A stretch of 64,000 bases of DNA, from the NCBI GenBank assembly GCA_040954595.2, contig CM082576.2, positions 8,060,001 to 8,124,000 of the forward strand, read 5' to 3'. The notes under the pieces are model-generated. The model searched no databases. It was not told the origin of the DNA and saw only the letters and a list, made by a program, of their open reading frames with translations. The position numbers and the translations under genes are program-made. The stretch comes from Balanoglossus misakiensis (Eukaryota > Hemichordata). Each line of letters starts with the position of its first letter. Positions within the stretch are counted from its first letter, which is position 1. Positions 36,274-49,349 of the stretch are shown here, in pieces.

Positions 36274-39200
36274 GTCTGGTGCATGGGTAGAATATGCGAA
36301 TCTGTGCCTTTGTTGAAAATGTAGTTTTTGTTTTTATGTCAAACGCCACAGAAGAATCTCAGTCCCAACCAAGCAAAAGAAAAACACAACAACAATAGCT
36401 GAACCCGTAAAGATAAAGGAGGGTTAGCATTTGCCATTCATCTAGTAATCTACTGGACTTTCTTGGCACCGCTCTCCGAGTCAACAAAATCTTTCTCAGG
36501 AACACAAAACTTGGTTGACGGCTTTAGAGGCACACAATCGAACGGCGAACAAAACCAAATCCCGCCGTCAACGAATTGTCGAGCCAACAACGGTAACTCA
36601 CATCGCTGGATCGGATCACACGTGTAATCTGCACTGTTATCTACCAGTAATCCCCCACCTCCTCCAAAGACGGTTTTGTCTGGAGATCAAGAATTACCAA
36701 CCCGCTTAGAAAAAAGCCGTCCGGTACCATTGTGTGATTTTTTTTCTTTCAAACCATGGGAGGAAAATCCGCAAAATTCTGAGTTCCTGGGGAACATTTC
36801 CGGGTGAGTTCACTCATCTTTTAATCAGGATCAACAGTGATTTTTGGCGGAGGCCACCCCTAAACTAACAAGATCCGGGACCTGTATCGAGGCCCTCGGC
36901 TTCTCTCTTATTTGGAACGTCAAAAACAAAACAAACATTTACTGGGCAAATTTTGAAATCCGTGCGGGTCATGCAATAAGAAAATTGTGGAATTTGTATG
37001 GTATCTGAGAGAATGAGAAATAAAGATGCGAGATAAAGAAAAATCTAAATTGTAAATAAAAGCAAACAAACTAAGTCTCGGTAAGTTTCACTATCGACAT
37101 TGAAAACGAGACTGGTTGCACTATTGGGCGTCCATGGTTGCTCTGACATGGAGCTCCGCCATATTGCGGACTACCAACAGGTTGTTAATTATGTCGAAGT
37201 TTGTGCCCTAGAAGGCAGTCTCTCAAATTTGGGAAAATATTATTTTTAAAAATGAAAATTTTAAAATTTAGTGAAATGTGATGATTTGTGGAATTTAGTT
37301 GAGAGGTCGGTGTGACTTCCCGTAAGGCGGATATTCAATTTCCCGCACGACAGTACTACATGTATTCAGTTTTAGCGGGAAAACACCGTCGGTGTCAACT
37401 AGGCTAAGATATGTGACACCGCACGCAATGATGAAGTGTCAGAATTCGAACAATAAAACTGCAATTCTTCATTATATTGCCGTTTGAAGGAAGGGGAATT
37501 AAAAGTAAACGAGATTTGTCAGAAACCCGGAAGAGAGACAAGTGGGTACGTGCAAACTAGTTCCGTATTAACCCGGCTCTGCAATTGTGTAATGCCGGAC
37601 GGTAACGCACGTCGGAGTCATTAAAAGCCTTTTATGCTCTCTTTGGTTTATACAATGGTTTGATAAACTCGAGTCAATCTACCGGGTGACAGTCCCGTCC
37701 CCGTCGTAGTTTCTCATCGGCCTCACCCCCCCCCCCCTACAAACAGCAAAAAAAACGATGGCAGGTCGAACAGCACGCACAAGTAATATTTGCGATCAGG
37801 CAGCGAAGCGTGCCACGCAGGAGAGACACGAAGCCTTGGAAACAAAATATAGACATTTTGTTTGCCAGGTACACTGGGGATAGAGTAAACGGCGCGACTG
37901 CGACAAACCCAGCGTGTCGCAGTCTCTCCGGGCTCGGGAAGTGGCTGAACACGGGGTAACATCCGCGTTGCCGGGAAACGCGAGTGGGGACAATTTCCTG
38001 CCGTGTCAGCGAGACGCTGTCCCGCGCCCTTGTCTGCAGTAAATTCGATACCGAAATTGATTATAAAGCAAAGACAAAATGTCGGGTAATTTCATTAATA
38101 CTGGCGGTACATGTTGCTGCTCGACTGATCGGAGTCAATTTTTGTTCATCGAGTGCAATCTAGACGGGGCGCTTATTTAAAACAAATAGTGGCGAGTGAC
38201 GGCTACACGCGGCCATCATTATTTTCCCACGATTTCGAAGCAAGTAGATGGTGGAACGCAATTTAGAAAACAATTACCGCCATTCGCCAATGTTTATTTA
38301 ACGTATTATAACGATGTTAACTGTCCGTTTCATTGCAATTATAAACACATACATTTCGTAGTGCGAGGTCTCTCAATAGGGCGACACGTCCAACTGGCCT
38401 CCGTTAATGGAAAATTATAATATTTCGATGATTGATAACGTCTATTGTGCCAATCCTGGCGAAAAGAGCCTTTGCTTCCGCGCCATTGTTTTAGTGTAAT
38501 GATATTGTACTATCTTGCTCGGATCAGTTTCATGAACGTGCCACATATGCGTGGTCTCTCATTGGCTGGCCACGGGACTCGGTTACAACCCCCCTTCTTC
38601 CCCTCAAACCATGCCATCTTTTCTAATTATCCATCCCAGGGACAATGACGCTCGTTCTCCACACACGTGCTGCGCCAGGCTTGAAATTCAAATTAGGCAG
38701 AGCTTTCCCTTTGTTTTGTTTTTTATTTTATTTTTTATTAAAAAGCCTATCTTTCACCCAAGGGAGCAATATTCGTCTTATTTAAAAATCGAAAAAAAAT
38801 GCGATTTTTTGTGTGATTTAAAATTTAAGAAAGAATGCATCGTTCGATTTCACACCATGTCAGTAAACCTGCCTCGTGATGTTATAGTAACTACGACAGT
38901 ACTCTCAGCAGAAACGATATATTGTACCCCCCCCCGTCCCTCCCATTTCTCGGCCACGGTTCTCAGCTCGCCCTCCGCCCTCCCAACTCTCAAAACCCCT
39001 CCACACTCTCTATATTCGACATCGAACGTGCCAATCATGAAACCCAAAACTGGCGTCAAATCGAACCATGTTCCCTGACAAAAGAGGAGAGCGTTTGTAA
39101 AACAGGAAAGTGTGAACAAAGAGGAAAGAGTACCCCAACGATCAACTCGAGACGGTCAAAAAGTTCAGACAGTAAGTCATAAATTTACACTGCCAAAAAA

Positions 39201-41734
39201 TGGGAAACGCCCCTACCCGTCTTTCATTTATTTTTGGCCGTGGGTTACTATTCCCAATGAAAAAGAGTAATTAAGTTGGGCTAGATATTATAAAGATGTA
39301 AAGTTTTAAATAAAACGATAACGAACAAAAGAACGCATCTATAACCTTCAGTTGAAAGAACAATAGTTGCATAACTTTTGACGTTTTTTTCTCTCATTGT
39401 ACCCGTACAGCGCGAAGAAACGTACCCCTACTCTTTGGCTTGTCAACATGAAACCCTTGTGTTTTTTGTTGATAATTTATTTTTTTGCCAGTCCGGACTT
39501 CAATGCAATCATTGCGAACACCGACGGCGCATGTCAGTACTGAGTCGAGTGAGAAACACTAGTTGATGCATTGGGCATAATATTTTTTAAATGACAGGGG
39601 AATTGGTCATCTCCCCGATAGAAAGCTCCTCAGCCCCTGTTCACTGTTACGCTTTATGACATTTGCCGTTTCCCCTTTTTGGTCACAGAGAGATCGCAGC
39701 AGCTTGGCAAATCATTATGGATTATTTTCTCTTTCTGAACACAGTGTTCAAAATAGAGATACGTATACCTCATCACAGGGGAAGTAAGATCAGATTTTTA
39801 TCCAGCTTTGTTTGCTTCTTTGTGTCGCCAAGGAAACAATAAAAAAAACTTGCTGTGGGGAATGGAAATTTTCTAATGACAACTGCAGAGTGAAATGTAA
39901 GAAAGAATTGCAGCTAAAAAGCATTTTACGGGTTCACTGTAGTAGTATTTTTTTTATTATCGCTGAAGAACAGTTTTACAACGAACAATCAAAACTGAAT
40001 GTATGATAAGCTGCGGTCAGTTCAGCGTAGAAGTGGTCTTTTGTTGCGTCATTGTATTCAAAGAGATAAATCATAAAGAACGATAACAACATGGCATCTG
40101 AGAGTGAATCGGTCTCGGGAGACACGGAGATCTAGTCCGCTGGAAAAGGATCGCCTCGACAACCACTCGCTGGCTGGCTCGCTGGCTGGCTACCCGCATG
40201 GTTGAAGCGCTCGGATTAATTTCTGAAATGTTACACCCGTGGAATTGAAAAAGACCCGCTCCATTAGGGACTTCAGCGCCGCAAACATCACCTGAGTGCT
40301 CATTACGAAGATCGATGTGTCACCACGTGTTCTTGTAGACATACGTGCAGGTGTGATGAAGTCCGAACGCGAGCCCCCCCCCCCCTACCCCCCCCCCCTT
40401 TCATTTCATTTCCGCCTCAACAAGTAAAGGAGACCCCGCCCGTCTATATCTCTTGCTGGCCCGAGTTTGTATTATTCTACCCCTGTACGACTGTTGGCAC
40501 CAACATCAATTCCTAGTAGGCGCTCGTTGTGACAATGCACGATCTGCTGACCGCGTCCTACCAGTTGACAAACTCATTACCGGCGAGGAAGGGATTAAAG
40601 TCAAATCGCGCTTGAAATTGACAGCTTTTTAAAACCTACGGGCAAGAGTATTGATTTTAACAATAATACAATTTCCTGCCACTTCTGTCGCTTTCGCCAA
40701 TCCACTCTGGTGCCATATCCCCCGTCTTTGACGGTTCATTGCATTCGGAGAAATCGCAAAATGTGTCATGTCGAGAAGTCATGTCCACCGTGTGACAAAT
40801 TTCATGCATGGCGGCCCATGCCACGGTGGTTTATTTTCTAAATCACTTTCCAATGGTGATTGGAGGGTCGGCACCACGCGTGCGCCGGTCTCTCTGTTTG
40901 ACCAAATTGTAAGACACGTGTTGATGTTCACGTTCACCGCCTCGGAGCACGTACCGTGCGCACATTAATCCTGGGTGATTACTGTTCAGATGAAAGTCAG
41001 AATGCTTATCATAAAGTTAGTTCTGCTCACAGAAAAATGGCAGACGGATTCACACGTGAAAACAGAGGAAAATGACACACAAAAAATTAATACATGTATG
41101 TCAAATCTGTTGAAATTTTCAGTACTGTTGGCCGGCACTGAAATTATTTACCATGCAACAAATGGTTTCGGGCCTGACGCACGTTCAATACCGTAAAGTG
41201 TGGGGTGAACGCTCGTTAACCCGGTAGAACTTCGGTTTCCCCTACTTGTCATCACACAGATAACACGGTCTTTGTCACGGTCTGACCCGTCAAATTGGTC
41301 GCGGTGACACCGTTCGGCTTTCACCGGTACTGGCACTTCCGACTAAAAAAAAAACGATTGTTCAGGTCGTTATTTCCCACCGCAGACACGCGCCCAGTCG
41401 CGTTGCAACCATGGCAACCGGATCGAACAATGAAAATGCGCCCAGTGTCTTCGACGAGCAACGTAAAGACGTATCGCCGAAGACCATCCATGTCGCTTGA
41501 TTTTTATTTTTCGGCGAGCGCAAAGCAACATTCTTCTTTAGGACTACACGCCGATTTCATTTGCTCGACCATGTGTGTATCTCGGATTTCTTCTTCAAAT
41601 TGTTGCAAAGAAAGTCTGTAAATCAAAGAGAGCAATGGAACGTTATGCACATTTCTCTTCTTTCGATTCTGGGAACCCCAAATCAGCCAATATTCTTAAA
41701 AGAGCGTACCAATGGGAAAGAAAGATGAGGAGTT

Positions 41735-41883
41735 GGGGTGAGGAGGAGGCGATAGAGGGCGGGGGAGAGAGAGTGAGTGAGTGAGGAGGGAGAGAGACAA
41801 ATGTAAAGTGGGAGGGAGAGAGAGAGAGAGGAGGGTAAAAACAAAGGGATGTAGGGAGGTAGGAAGAGAGAGACAAAGAAAGA
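41735..41883. repeat. Purine-rich (GA/GGGA) low-complexity tract
   Basis: Nearly uninterrupted purines on the plus strand, including GAGT and GAGA runs. It could adopt triplex structure. Confidence 0.85.
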
Positions 41884-42251
41884 CTGACATAGTATTTTTA
41901 GCGTCTGATGTTACCCCGATCGACCAGTTGTCTGAGATACAAACTTTAAGTCAATATATCTGCTATTAAACACCGCTTACACGAAGGAAAATAACATAAA
42001 AATTGCTTGTGACGGTTCCACGAGCCGTGTAACTGAACCGGGTATTGTTTTAGCCTCGATGTCGTAATACGCCGCCGCGCGTGGACCCACTGCATTGGTA
42101 TCGGTAAGAGGTGTGTCACGGCTGTGGCGTACCGTTTTGCGGCACATGACATTTCACAGAAGAAGGCAATCAAGTGGATGTGAAGAGGAACGTGTGGGAT
42201 TTGTAGGACGGCGTTTACAGGTTAGGTTTTGCTTTAAGTTCTCTCTGACTC

Positions 42252-42286
42252 GGATCATGCATAGACCCTAGGGTCTATGGATCATG
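42252..42286. repeat. 20-bp perfect palindrome flanked by 8-bp direct repeats
   Basis: CATAGACCCTAGGGTCTATG (42260-42279) is fully palindromic. It is bracketed by GGATCATG at 42252-42259 and 42279-42286, the second overlapping the palindrome by one base. An 8-bp duplication around a symmetric insert of about 19 bp could be the remnant of a hAT-like or foldback insertion. It is too short to assign. Confidence 0.5.
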
Positions 42287-42550
42287 GCACTGCGCGGCCG
42301 GTCGGATTCGTGCTGAAAACCCAGACCCGGCGTCGGCCAGTGCATGGCTGATTGGGTTCACATTATTATTAACGGCGGCCGTTTTGTCGACTCCTTTGTG
42401 TCGGGATTCATAATGTTCATGGCTCTCTGCTCGGCTATTTTTACCTCTTTAAAAATTGCACTTGGTTTAGCCCCTCAGAGATGAACAGAAATCTAACGAC
42501 GATGACGATTTTGTGTCCGTCATCGTATTGCATTGGGTCAGTGAATAGCT

Positions 42551-42621
42551 GATGATGGTGATGAATGTGGTGGTGGTGGTGGTGGTGGTGGTCGTCCTCC
42601 TCCTCCTCCTCCTCCTCCTCC

Positions 42622-42710
<89 letters not shown>

Positions 42711-42752
42711 GTGGTGGTGGTGGTGGTGGTGACGATGACGATGATGATGAAT

Positions 42753-42805
<53 letters not shown>

Positions 42806-42810
42806 GTGAT
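42551..42810. repeat. Compound trinucleotide array GGT-TCC-CAT-GGT-GAT
   Basis: Five homogeneous blocks follow each other: GGT (42568-42592), TCC (42594-42622), CAT (42622-42710), GGT (42711-42731) and GAT (42732-42810). The GGT blocks flank the TCC-CAT section. Because the CAT and GAT blocks are reverse complements, the locus could fold into a long hairpin. Confidence 0.95.
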
Positions 42811-44284
42811 TAGTTATTGATGGAGTAGTTCGGATATTGTAAAAAATGTTTGTTTGTTTTCAAGCGCAACGTGGGTATTATTTGTACGTTTTTCGTCATA
42901 GACCTTACTATCAAAGTTTTATAGAAAATTTTAAGCCGCGTCTGAATTGTCGCTTTTAAAGAGGCCTGTTCGTTTTCGGCGGTAGTCTTTCACCTTCAAG
43001 AAGCGTTTCAAGCGAGGCGTTTAACTAGACCACGGTACGAGCGCTCCATTGGTCCCAATTTCACCGCCGAGGATTGGATATTCAATGCCTCGGTCGTGTG
43101 ATAATTCTGTTTGAAGTGTGCGTTCTACAGAATTTTGATCAAATGTCGGCCAGGCATTTGTTGTTCTCCTCCATTTCATCGCTCGCCTCCCTCCTCCTCC
43201 TTTGTGTTACATTGACGTGGAACTTGGCACTTCCAGATCACGAATGAATTTTCCACGCCCGTTCCGCGAATCCCCAGAACAAACGCACGACTCCAAGCAG
43301 AGGGGCTATCATACAGCAACAACGAAAATAAACGCAACCACAAACCCATTTACTAAACCCAAACACGTGCTGTCAGCTGCAAAACAGATCCTACTCAGAA
43401 AAATGGAGGGGAAAGACATCAAAGAAAAGACGGAGAATGCTTGGAGAAAAGTCAGGCTCCGCAACAGAGAAGACGTCACGTACCGAGAAATTCTGCGAAA
43501 ACCACGAGGGTAAACATGTCCATCGCAGCCACGAGTTTTATCACACAATCCCCATTTTCTGGCTACAACAACTCTTTGAGTGCATTGAATCTCGGGAAAA
43601 AGAAGCAACTCAAGGAAAGAAACCATAAGTGTAGGAATAATAGCTCTCGGACATGCACGGAATAGCGCACTAACAAGGCCCTAGCTGTGGTGTATTAGTC
43701 TACTTAATCACGGACATTCCAGCTCAAATTGTTGATGTCCCACACTTCACAATGATCGGGTTGCTGTCGCTTCTTTCAGCGCGCTGAATGCTGATCGTGT
43801 ACACTGAAAAGCCATGGACGAAATGCATTTTTCAACAGAGCTCAGTAGAGTTTTTTCTCTGAAGGTGAAAACACGGTCTTTTCAAAGCGTGTTTTGTGGG
43901 CGCATCACAAATCGCGCGCCGGGGAAACAAAACAAAAAAACCGCCTGTATATATTTGAAACACAACGAGGATGTGATTTTGTGAAAGGCTTAAACGCGTT
44001 GTTGAAAAATTCATATTTTTATCTTCATACCTTCGTGTCAGTCGTACTGTCAACGTCATTTGTCGCTTTTGAAAAAGAAACGCAAACGTGTTCAGGAAAA
44101 TATTAAACAGTTTACTGGCCTGTCAATGGATATCTTTACCCATAACCTTCAGCCAATCCTGAAATCGCAAATGTTGTCATCATGCCACTAATTCCAGCGC
44201 TCTCGTTTTTTTCCTTGACAGCATTCAAAACCTTCGCCGATTAAAAACGGTCAGGCGAGGCATCTGATCAACTTCACTGCGGAA

Positions 44285-44655
44285 GTTTAAAAATCGGATA
44301 ATTTTGAGTTGTTTTTCGTCTGGCAGACACACCATTCTGGGTACACGAGCGATGGCGAATGAAATAAAACCCGGCCACCTTTTAACAAGCGCGTATCACA
44401 TTTAGTTTGGCGATATGCTGCCATAGCAACAGTCCCAGCATCTTTTTTTCTATTTTTATTGTTTATGGAGAAGTTTCCATATTGACTGTTGACGTTTAAA
44501 ACTCGGATAGTTTTGGGAATATGGTGGTTTGTCGGGCAGGCACGCCATTCCGGGTGCACGAACGATGACGAATGTGAGACCAGAAATAAAACCCGACAAC
44601 TTTGTAAGCGCGTATCACTTTAAATTTGCCAATATGTTGCCATAGCAACAGCCCA
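44285..44655. repeat. Diverged two-copy tandem duplication, period about 209 bp, each copy ending in an X-box-like palindrome
   Basis: Copy 1 (44285-44436) and copy 2 (44494-44655) align along their length with substitutions and small indels. Shared landmarks in order are GTTTAAAA.TCGGATA.TTTTG, GGCAG.CAC.CCATTC.GGGT.CACGA, GAAATAAAACCCG, AAGCGCGTATCAC and CCATAGCAACAG. The copies are separated by about 57 bp of T-rich sequence. No open frame runs through both, and no terminal inverted repeats are seen. It could be a decayed pair of transposon fragments or a duplicated regulatory element. Confidence 0.8.
44636..44649. promoter_or_regulatory. Perfect RFX X-box palindrome GTTGCCATAGCAAC
   Basis: It matches the X-box consensus GTNRCC-N2-RGYAAC exactly. 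The sister copy of the tandem duplication carries GCTGCCATAGCAAC at 44417-44430, one base away. RFX factors bind such sites in ciliated and neural cells; binding here is inferred. Confidence 0.35.
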
Positions 44656-45955
44656 TTCTCATCGTACCAGGCCCTAGAATTGTCTCTGCTGCGATATTGT
44701 TTCTTCTTTCATCCCCTACCACAGAGTCTGACAGTATAGAACTCCATCAATGTCTATTTTTCGTGATCCTAGAATATTTTTTTACCGATTAATTAATGTT
44801 TATCTGGTGATCCCTCAAGGGATGGAGTAGTCAAGTATGATGTAGTTAGTAGGTTGTGGATAAATCAACAACATAAAGATGTGTAATTATAAATATGGAG
44901 AGTTAGCGTCAATCAACAGAGCGACAGATCAGACTTGGTCCCTTGAGGCGCTCCTGGTCAACTTGCACCGCTTAGCATTGCTTATGCCGCAAATGATGTA
45001 GAAAAATCACCAACATTACCGAAAAACGGTCACTGTAATAAAAAAGATAAAATTCCGTGTGACGTTGTGTTAATTATATTAATTTTATCTCAACACGCAG
45101 CGAAACGTCGCCATGGAAACCGACGGTTTAAAGTAAAGAAACAATTACATCGGCAAGCTGATTTTCTGCTACAAGAAAAAAAAATCGGGGTTTCAAAGCT
45201 GTCGACGTTTGGATCTGTGTTGATAAAAGGAATCACCGCCAGCTATATCTGAAGTCTTCCATATACACAGTGCCAACAGTCAGAGTGTCTTCAATATTGA
45301 GAAATTTATGCGACTTCGCATATGGGTACCCCTGCTCGCTCCACTATGGTAAATGTTTTTGCATTTTGCGTTTTTTCTTTTAGCTGCAAGGGACTCGTTG
45401 AAGTGGATTTTTTGAGGGATGGACGCGTTAGGTTTCTCGGAGTGTCGTGTTTGAATGAGCCGTTTCGTTTTGTTGTTGTTGTTGTTTTTACGGTTGTTTT
45501 CTTCGGCTTGGTGGCCGGGTTATCATTTCATGTCCGAGTAACCAAAATTTAACTCTAAACGTAAGCGATATTAGATCAGGCCCGGTTTGATTGTTTTTCT
45601 TTTCACTGATTTGTCCTTTTACGTTAAAGCAACCCACTTATCATCACAATTATTTTTTTGGCCTTTGAAAGGAAATCTACATGATTTGTAATATTTATTG
45701 CAACCGTCGTCGATGTCAGTTATTTTGTCAAAGTAATGAGGACGGTTTCCCTAAAGCGCTCCACAGCCATGACCTTGGCAACTACACAAGGTAATTGAAA
45801 ACCAGCGAAAATTAATTGACGATTGATCTTTGCAGCTCCAATTACTGAACGTTTCGCAGACAAAAAAATGGCCACCTCGCGCATCGTCAGACGGAAAACG
45901 GCGAAAATAACCGGAAACTGTTCGTTATTCTGCAGACGCCGGATGAAAAAAAAAT

Positions 45956-45974
45956 TGAGAGAGAGAGAGAGAGA
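45956..45974. repeat. GA dinucleotide run
   Basis: About nine GA units following an A-rich stretch. Confidence 0.8.
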
Positions 45975-48115
45975 AATACGCGATCGATATTTCTGGTCTG
46001 CATATTAAAGCACCCATATAACAGTGCTCATTAAAGATGAATAAACGCGATCGTCTTGATCGCCGTCTTTGTTGGCGGGCAAAGTGTCACCGGTATTGGA
46101 CTAATTGCGCGGTCAATAATGGCAACTCCCTCTGCACAGGGCCGATGAATCGAAGCTCCGGCGAATTACGACCGGCAGACAATTTCAATTTGCCATGTAA
46201 AGCTAGCCTCGTGTCGCCTACCATTGATGGCCCGCCGTTGACAAGTATCTATATCTAAGGATCATTAACTACCCATTCGATATGCATTTTCCCACCAGCA
46301 AGACCAGCGCCTTGCCGGAAGACCGGAGTCAGAGCCTCGACTCGAAGCCGTAATAAGCAGGGAGGAAAAAAATGAATGCTTATGGCCGTAAATGCATGAG
46401 TACTCCTACTCGAGAAGGAAATAGGACTTGAAAGCGGTGATATTTGGTCTTGACGGGACATATCTCTTAAAACATACTCATTAAACCTCCCAATTATAGA
46501 AAAGCCTCGCTCCGTCGCCAACATCGGCGGTATTTTGATACGCTTGTATACGCGGCGTCCAACATAAAAAATACCCGAGCACCGGTAACATTTCTGTATT
46601 ATAGAGACGTTGAACATTACTCGGTAATTACACCCTTTGATAGTTAATTCTTTCTCTTTTGGGGGAAAAAATATCTGCCATTATGTGGAGTCACAGCGTG
46701 GTTTTTAGACTTAACGACACGTTCCACCACCACTGAAGTGGCTGTGATCGTAATTGTACGCGGGAATGGGCAATCGGCGGCGAAGGTTTTTTTTCCCCCC
46801 TCCCCATTAATTCGGCGTCCCCCAGTACACTCCACTTATTGAAACGACATCATTGGCTCTTTCCTTTGACGATTTTCACTTCCAAAAGAGTGACTTGGAT
46901 TACGAAGAAATAACAGTAGATACGACTGGATGGGCTTAACGAGGGCGGTTGTCACTCTATCCCAGTAGTCATTCAATAACCAGGCCCCTAGGCCGAGAAA
47001 CGGGGAGAAAGAGACGCCGAAGACATCATATGACAATGCCCCCATTTTATTTGGCAATTATTATCAGGAAGTTGTACCGTTAATGACTTATTTTTCCACT
47101 TATTTTCCCCAATTTCTGGCCATTATTTTCTTCCCCGTTGCCGCTGGATGGCTACCCGAAAGCATCACGGTCCACAAACAAAGGTCCCCTGCCTAGGAGT
47201 CACCACTCCAAATCACGCCAGTAATTGTAGAAAAAAATCCAGCGGGAGGAAAGGGAACTTTTGTACTTAGCGAGGGATTACAATTCATTATAGAATATTA
47301 TAAATAAATTGATGGTAGGGTTAGCAATTATTTAGCAGATAAAACCTCACCAGGGTGCACTCATCCTTGATGATTTTAACGAAGAGTTTTCGGAAGTTCA
47401 GTTCGGAGCATGAGATGTTTTGCCCATCGAACGTGACAATACTCGCTTTTCCCGCCTATTCTGCACGATCACGTTCGCCGAGTCATCATTTATTTGCACG
47501 CACGGACGGATCGTATTTTTCCAAGACAGATATAATATTGGACAAATATTTGAAAAATATGACTCCGGGAATAGTGCAGCGAACAAGCGAGCGCGGTGCT
47601 TGCAAAGCGAAAACAACAGATCAAAGAAGATACTGCAGCGCGAGTGTGATACGCGATGATACAGCTTTTTCTGTACAAAAGACAATCACGTACGCCGTCG
47701 CCACACATTATGTGCGTCACGAACGCGTACTCGCCGGACTTGATCGTCTGCGCGCATTATTTTCAGTCTCCTTTCTTCACCAAAAGGAAAAAGATCCTTA
47801 TGCATAAGTATTTATTGAAGCAAGACCAAGATTCGCTTTTGTGTGCACCCACTGTGGCAGTTTTGTCCACTCGTAAAATGAAGTCTTCATCGATTCATCC
47901 AATTGATTCATCCGGGGTATTTTCTTCGAGCCAATAATTTTTTTTAGTAACTCGAGAGAGCGGTAAATGCCAAAATGGATATGCCAATTTGAAATCACCT
48001 GAATAAGTTTGTCATCGTGAACTAGGATTCTCGTTCAACGAACGGTAGTTTCAAATCTGACGTGATGTGCTTACTGTACTTTAGTCGCAGCGGATATGCA
48101 GATTCCCTTTCTCCC

Positions 48116-48177
48116 AAACAAACAAACAAACAAACAAACAAACAAACAAACAAACAAACAAACAAACAAACAAACAA
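48116..48177. repeat. CAAA/AACA tetranucleotide microsatellite
   Basis: About fifteen perfect units with no interruption. Confidence 0.95.
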
Positions 48178-48594
48178 AAAACGCTGGCATGAGAAAAAAA
48201 TGGACAGACTTAAAGAATTTCGAGTTTCGGAAAAAGTTGTCCCCGTCTTGCATTATACCTTTATACATCTGGCCAACGGATCGCGTACGTGTGATGGCGC
48301 GCTTTTTCACTCGGCCCTCAAGTGAAATTCTGTAAATGGTTAGATAGTGGCTGTCCATGATATATGTCGCCAGAACTAAGAAAATAAGCCGCGTAGTTAA
48401 ATCAGGTAACTCCCCATATAATATCAAAGTAGTAGTTAGCGACAATTTTAAGTGGTTTTAGAATTTAAGGAGTATGAATTAGCAATATGGCACTTATTTT
48501 TCCGACAGTGTTTATTTGATCGTACATGGGAGTGTTACATGTGGTCTTGTTCAGTGAGCTCGTCTTTTTTTATCAGAGCTCAGGAATGTTGCAA

Positions 48595-48685
48595 TGTGAT
48601 GTGATGTGATGTGGTGTGGTGTGGTGTGGTGCGGTGTGGTGTGGTGTGGTGTGATGTGATGTGATGTGATGTGGTGTGATGTGAT
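48595..48685. repeat. Pentanucleotide microsatellite GTGAT/GTGGT
   Basis: About eighteen 5-bp units. GTGAT units at both ends enclose a block of GTGGT units with one GCGGT. The arrangement suggests expansion of a variant unit inside an older array. Confidence 0.93.
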
Positions 48686-49326
48686 ACTGGGCGTGTCAAA
48701 ATGATCTAGAGAGTAGTGGATGCACAGAACAAAGATACTGAACGTGTTATCAAAAGTTGCAGTTACTGACTCTTGAAGTATTTATTGTTCCAAACTGACA
48801 TTAAAGCGGGATATCACACTTCCACACAAGTTAGTTTGTCTCACACTGACACTCGTTTTTAGAAAACACGTCTTGGTGAAGGACGCGACTGGCTGTCCAT
48901 CACCCCGAGAAATAAATGACATGTCCACGTGACATATTGGCCGAATCATTTTATATTGTATATAACAGAATTTGTTTATCGAGAAAGTAGACACAGCGGG
49001 ATTTAAAGTAAATTGATTTTGGCTCAGTGTGGTTTTCATCTATTTTTTAAAACCTCAAACACTCAGCACTGTCAAAACAAAATATTCTTTTTTGTCCATA
49101 TAGGTTTCTTAGATCTTTAGAAAGCGACAAAAATCTTCCAAGTTAAACTTTTTAATGACGTAATGCCAAATGTTTAGCTTAAAATGTACCCAATTTCATG
49201 TTTGGGATACATTAGCCAAACTCCAAATGGATGATCAGATGCACATCCTTCTGAAATTATTTGTGGGTGTTCCTACGTTGGCTTTGAATTCGACGAGAAA
49301 GATGGCTTTTAAACAATATTCTTTAT

Positions 49327-49349
49327 CTGTCTGTCTGTCTGTCTGTCTC
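49327..49349. repeat. Short CTGT microsatellite
   Basis: About five CTGT units followed by CTCTCC. Confidence 0.8.

Larger units (their letters stand above)
34005..41734. other. Non-coding interval with candidate regulatory core
   Basis: It contains the POU/homeodomain/Su(H) cluster (34858-34895), the abutting palindromes (36248-36273), C runs at 37726-37737, 40374-40385 and 40388-40398, and short GCTG units near 40165-40194. No convincing frame is present. Confidence 0.6.
42811..48115. other. Non-coding interval around the tandem duplication
   Basis: Besides the duplication at 44285-44655, several frames of 100-150 codons occur (43202-43513 plus, 46255-46617 minus, 47355-47807 plus). I do not recognise any, and they overlap others on the opposite strand. 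The Lys/Arg-rich C-terminal half of 43202-43513 is the most protein-like. Confidence 0.5.

Noticed and set aside
43202-43513. 103-codon frame with a basic, helix-like C-terminal half
   Set aside because: It is the most plausible of the short frames, but it is unrecognised, lacks clear splice or promoter context, and overlaps a 105-codon minus-strand frame.
47355-47807. 150-codon plus-strand frame
   Set aside because: It is overlapped by several opposite- and same-strand frames, has no recognisable domain, and its composition is like the surrounding sequence.
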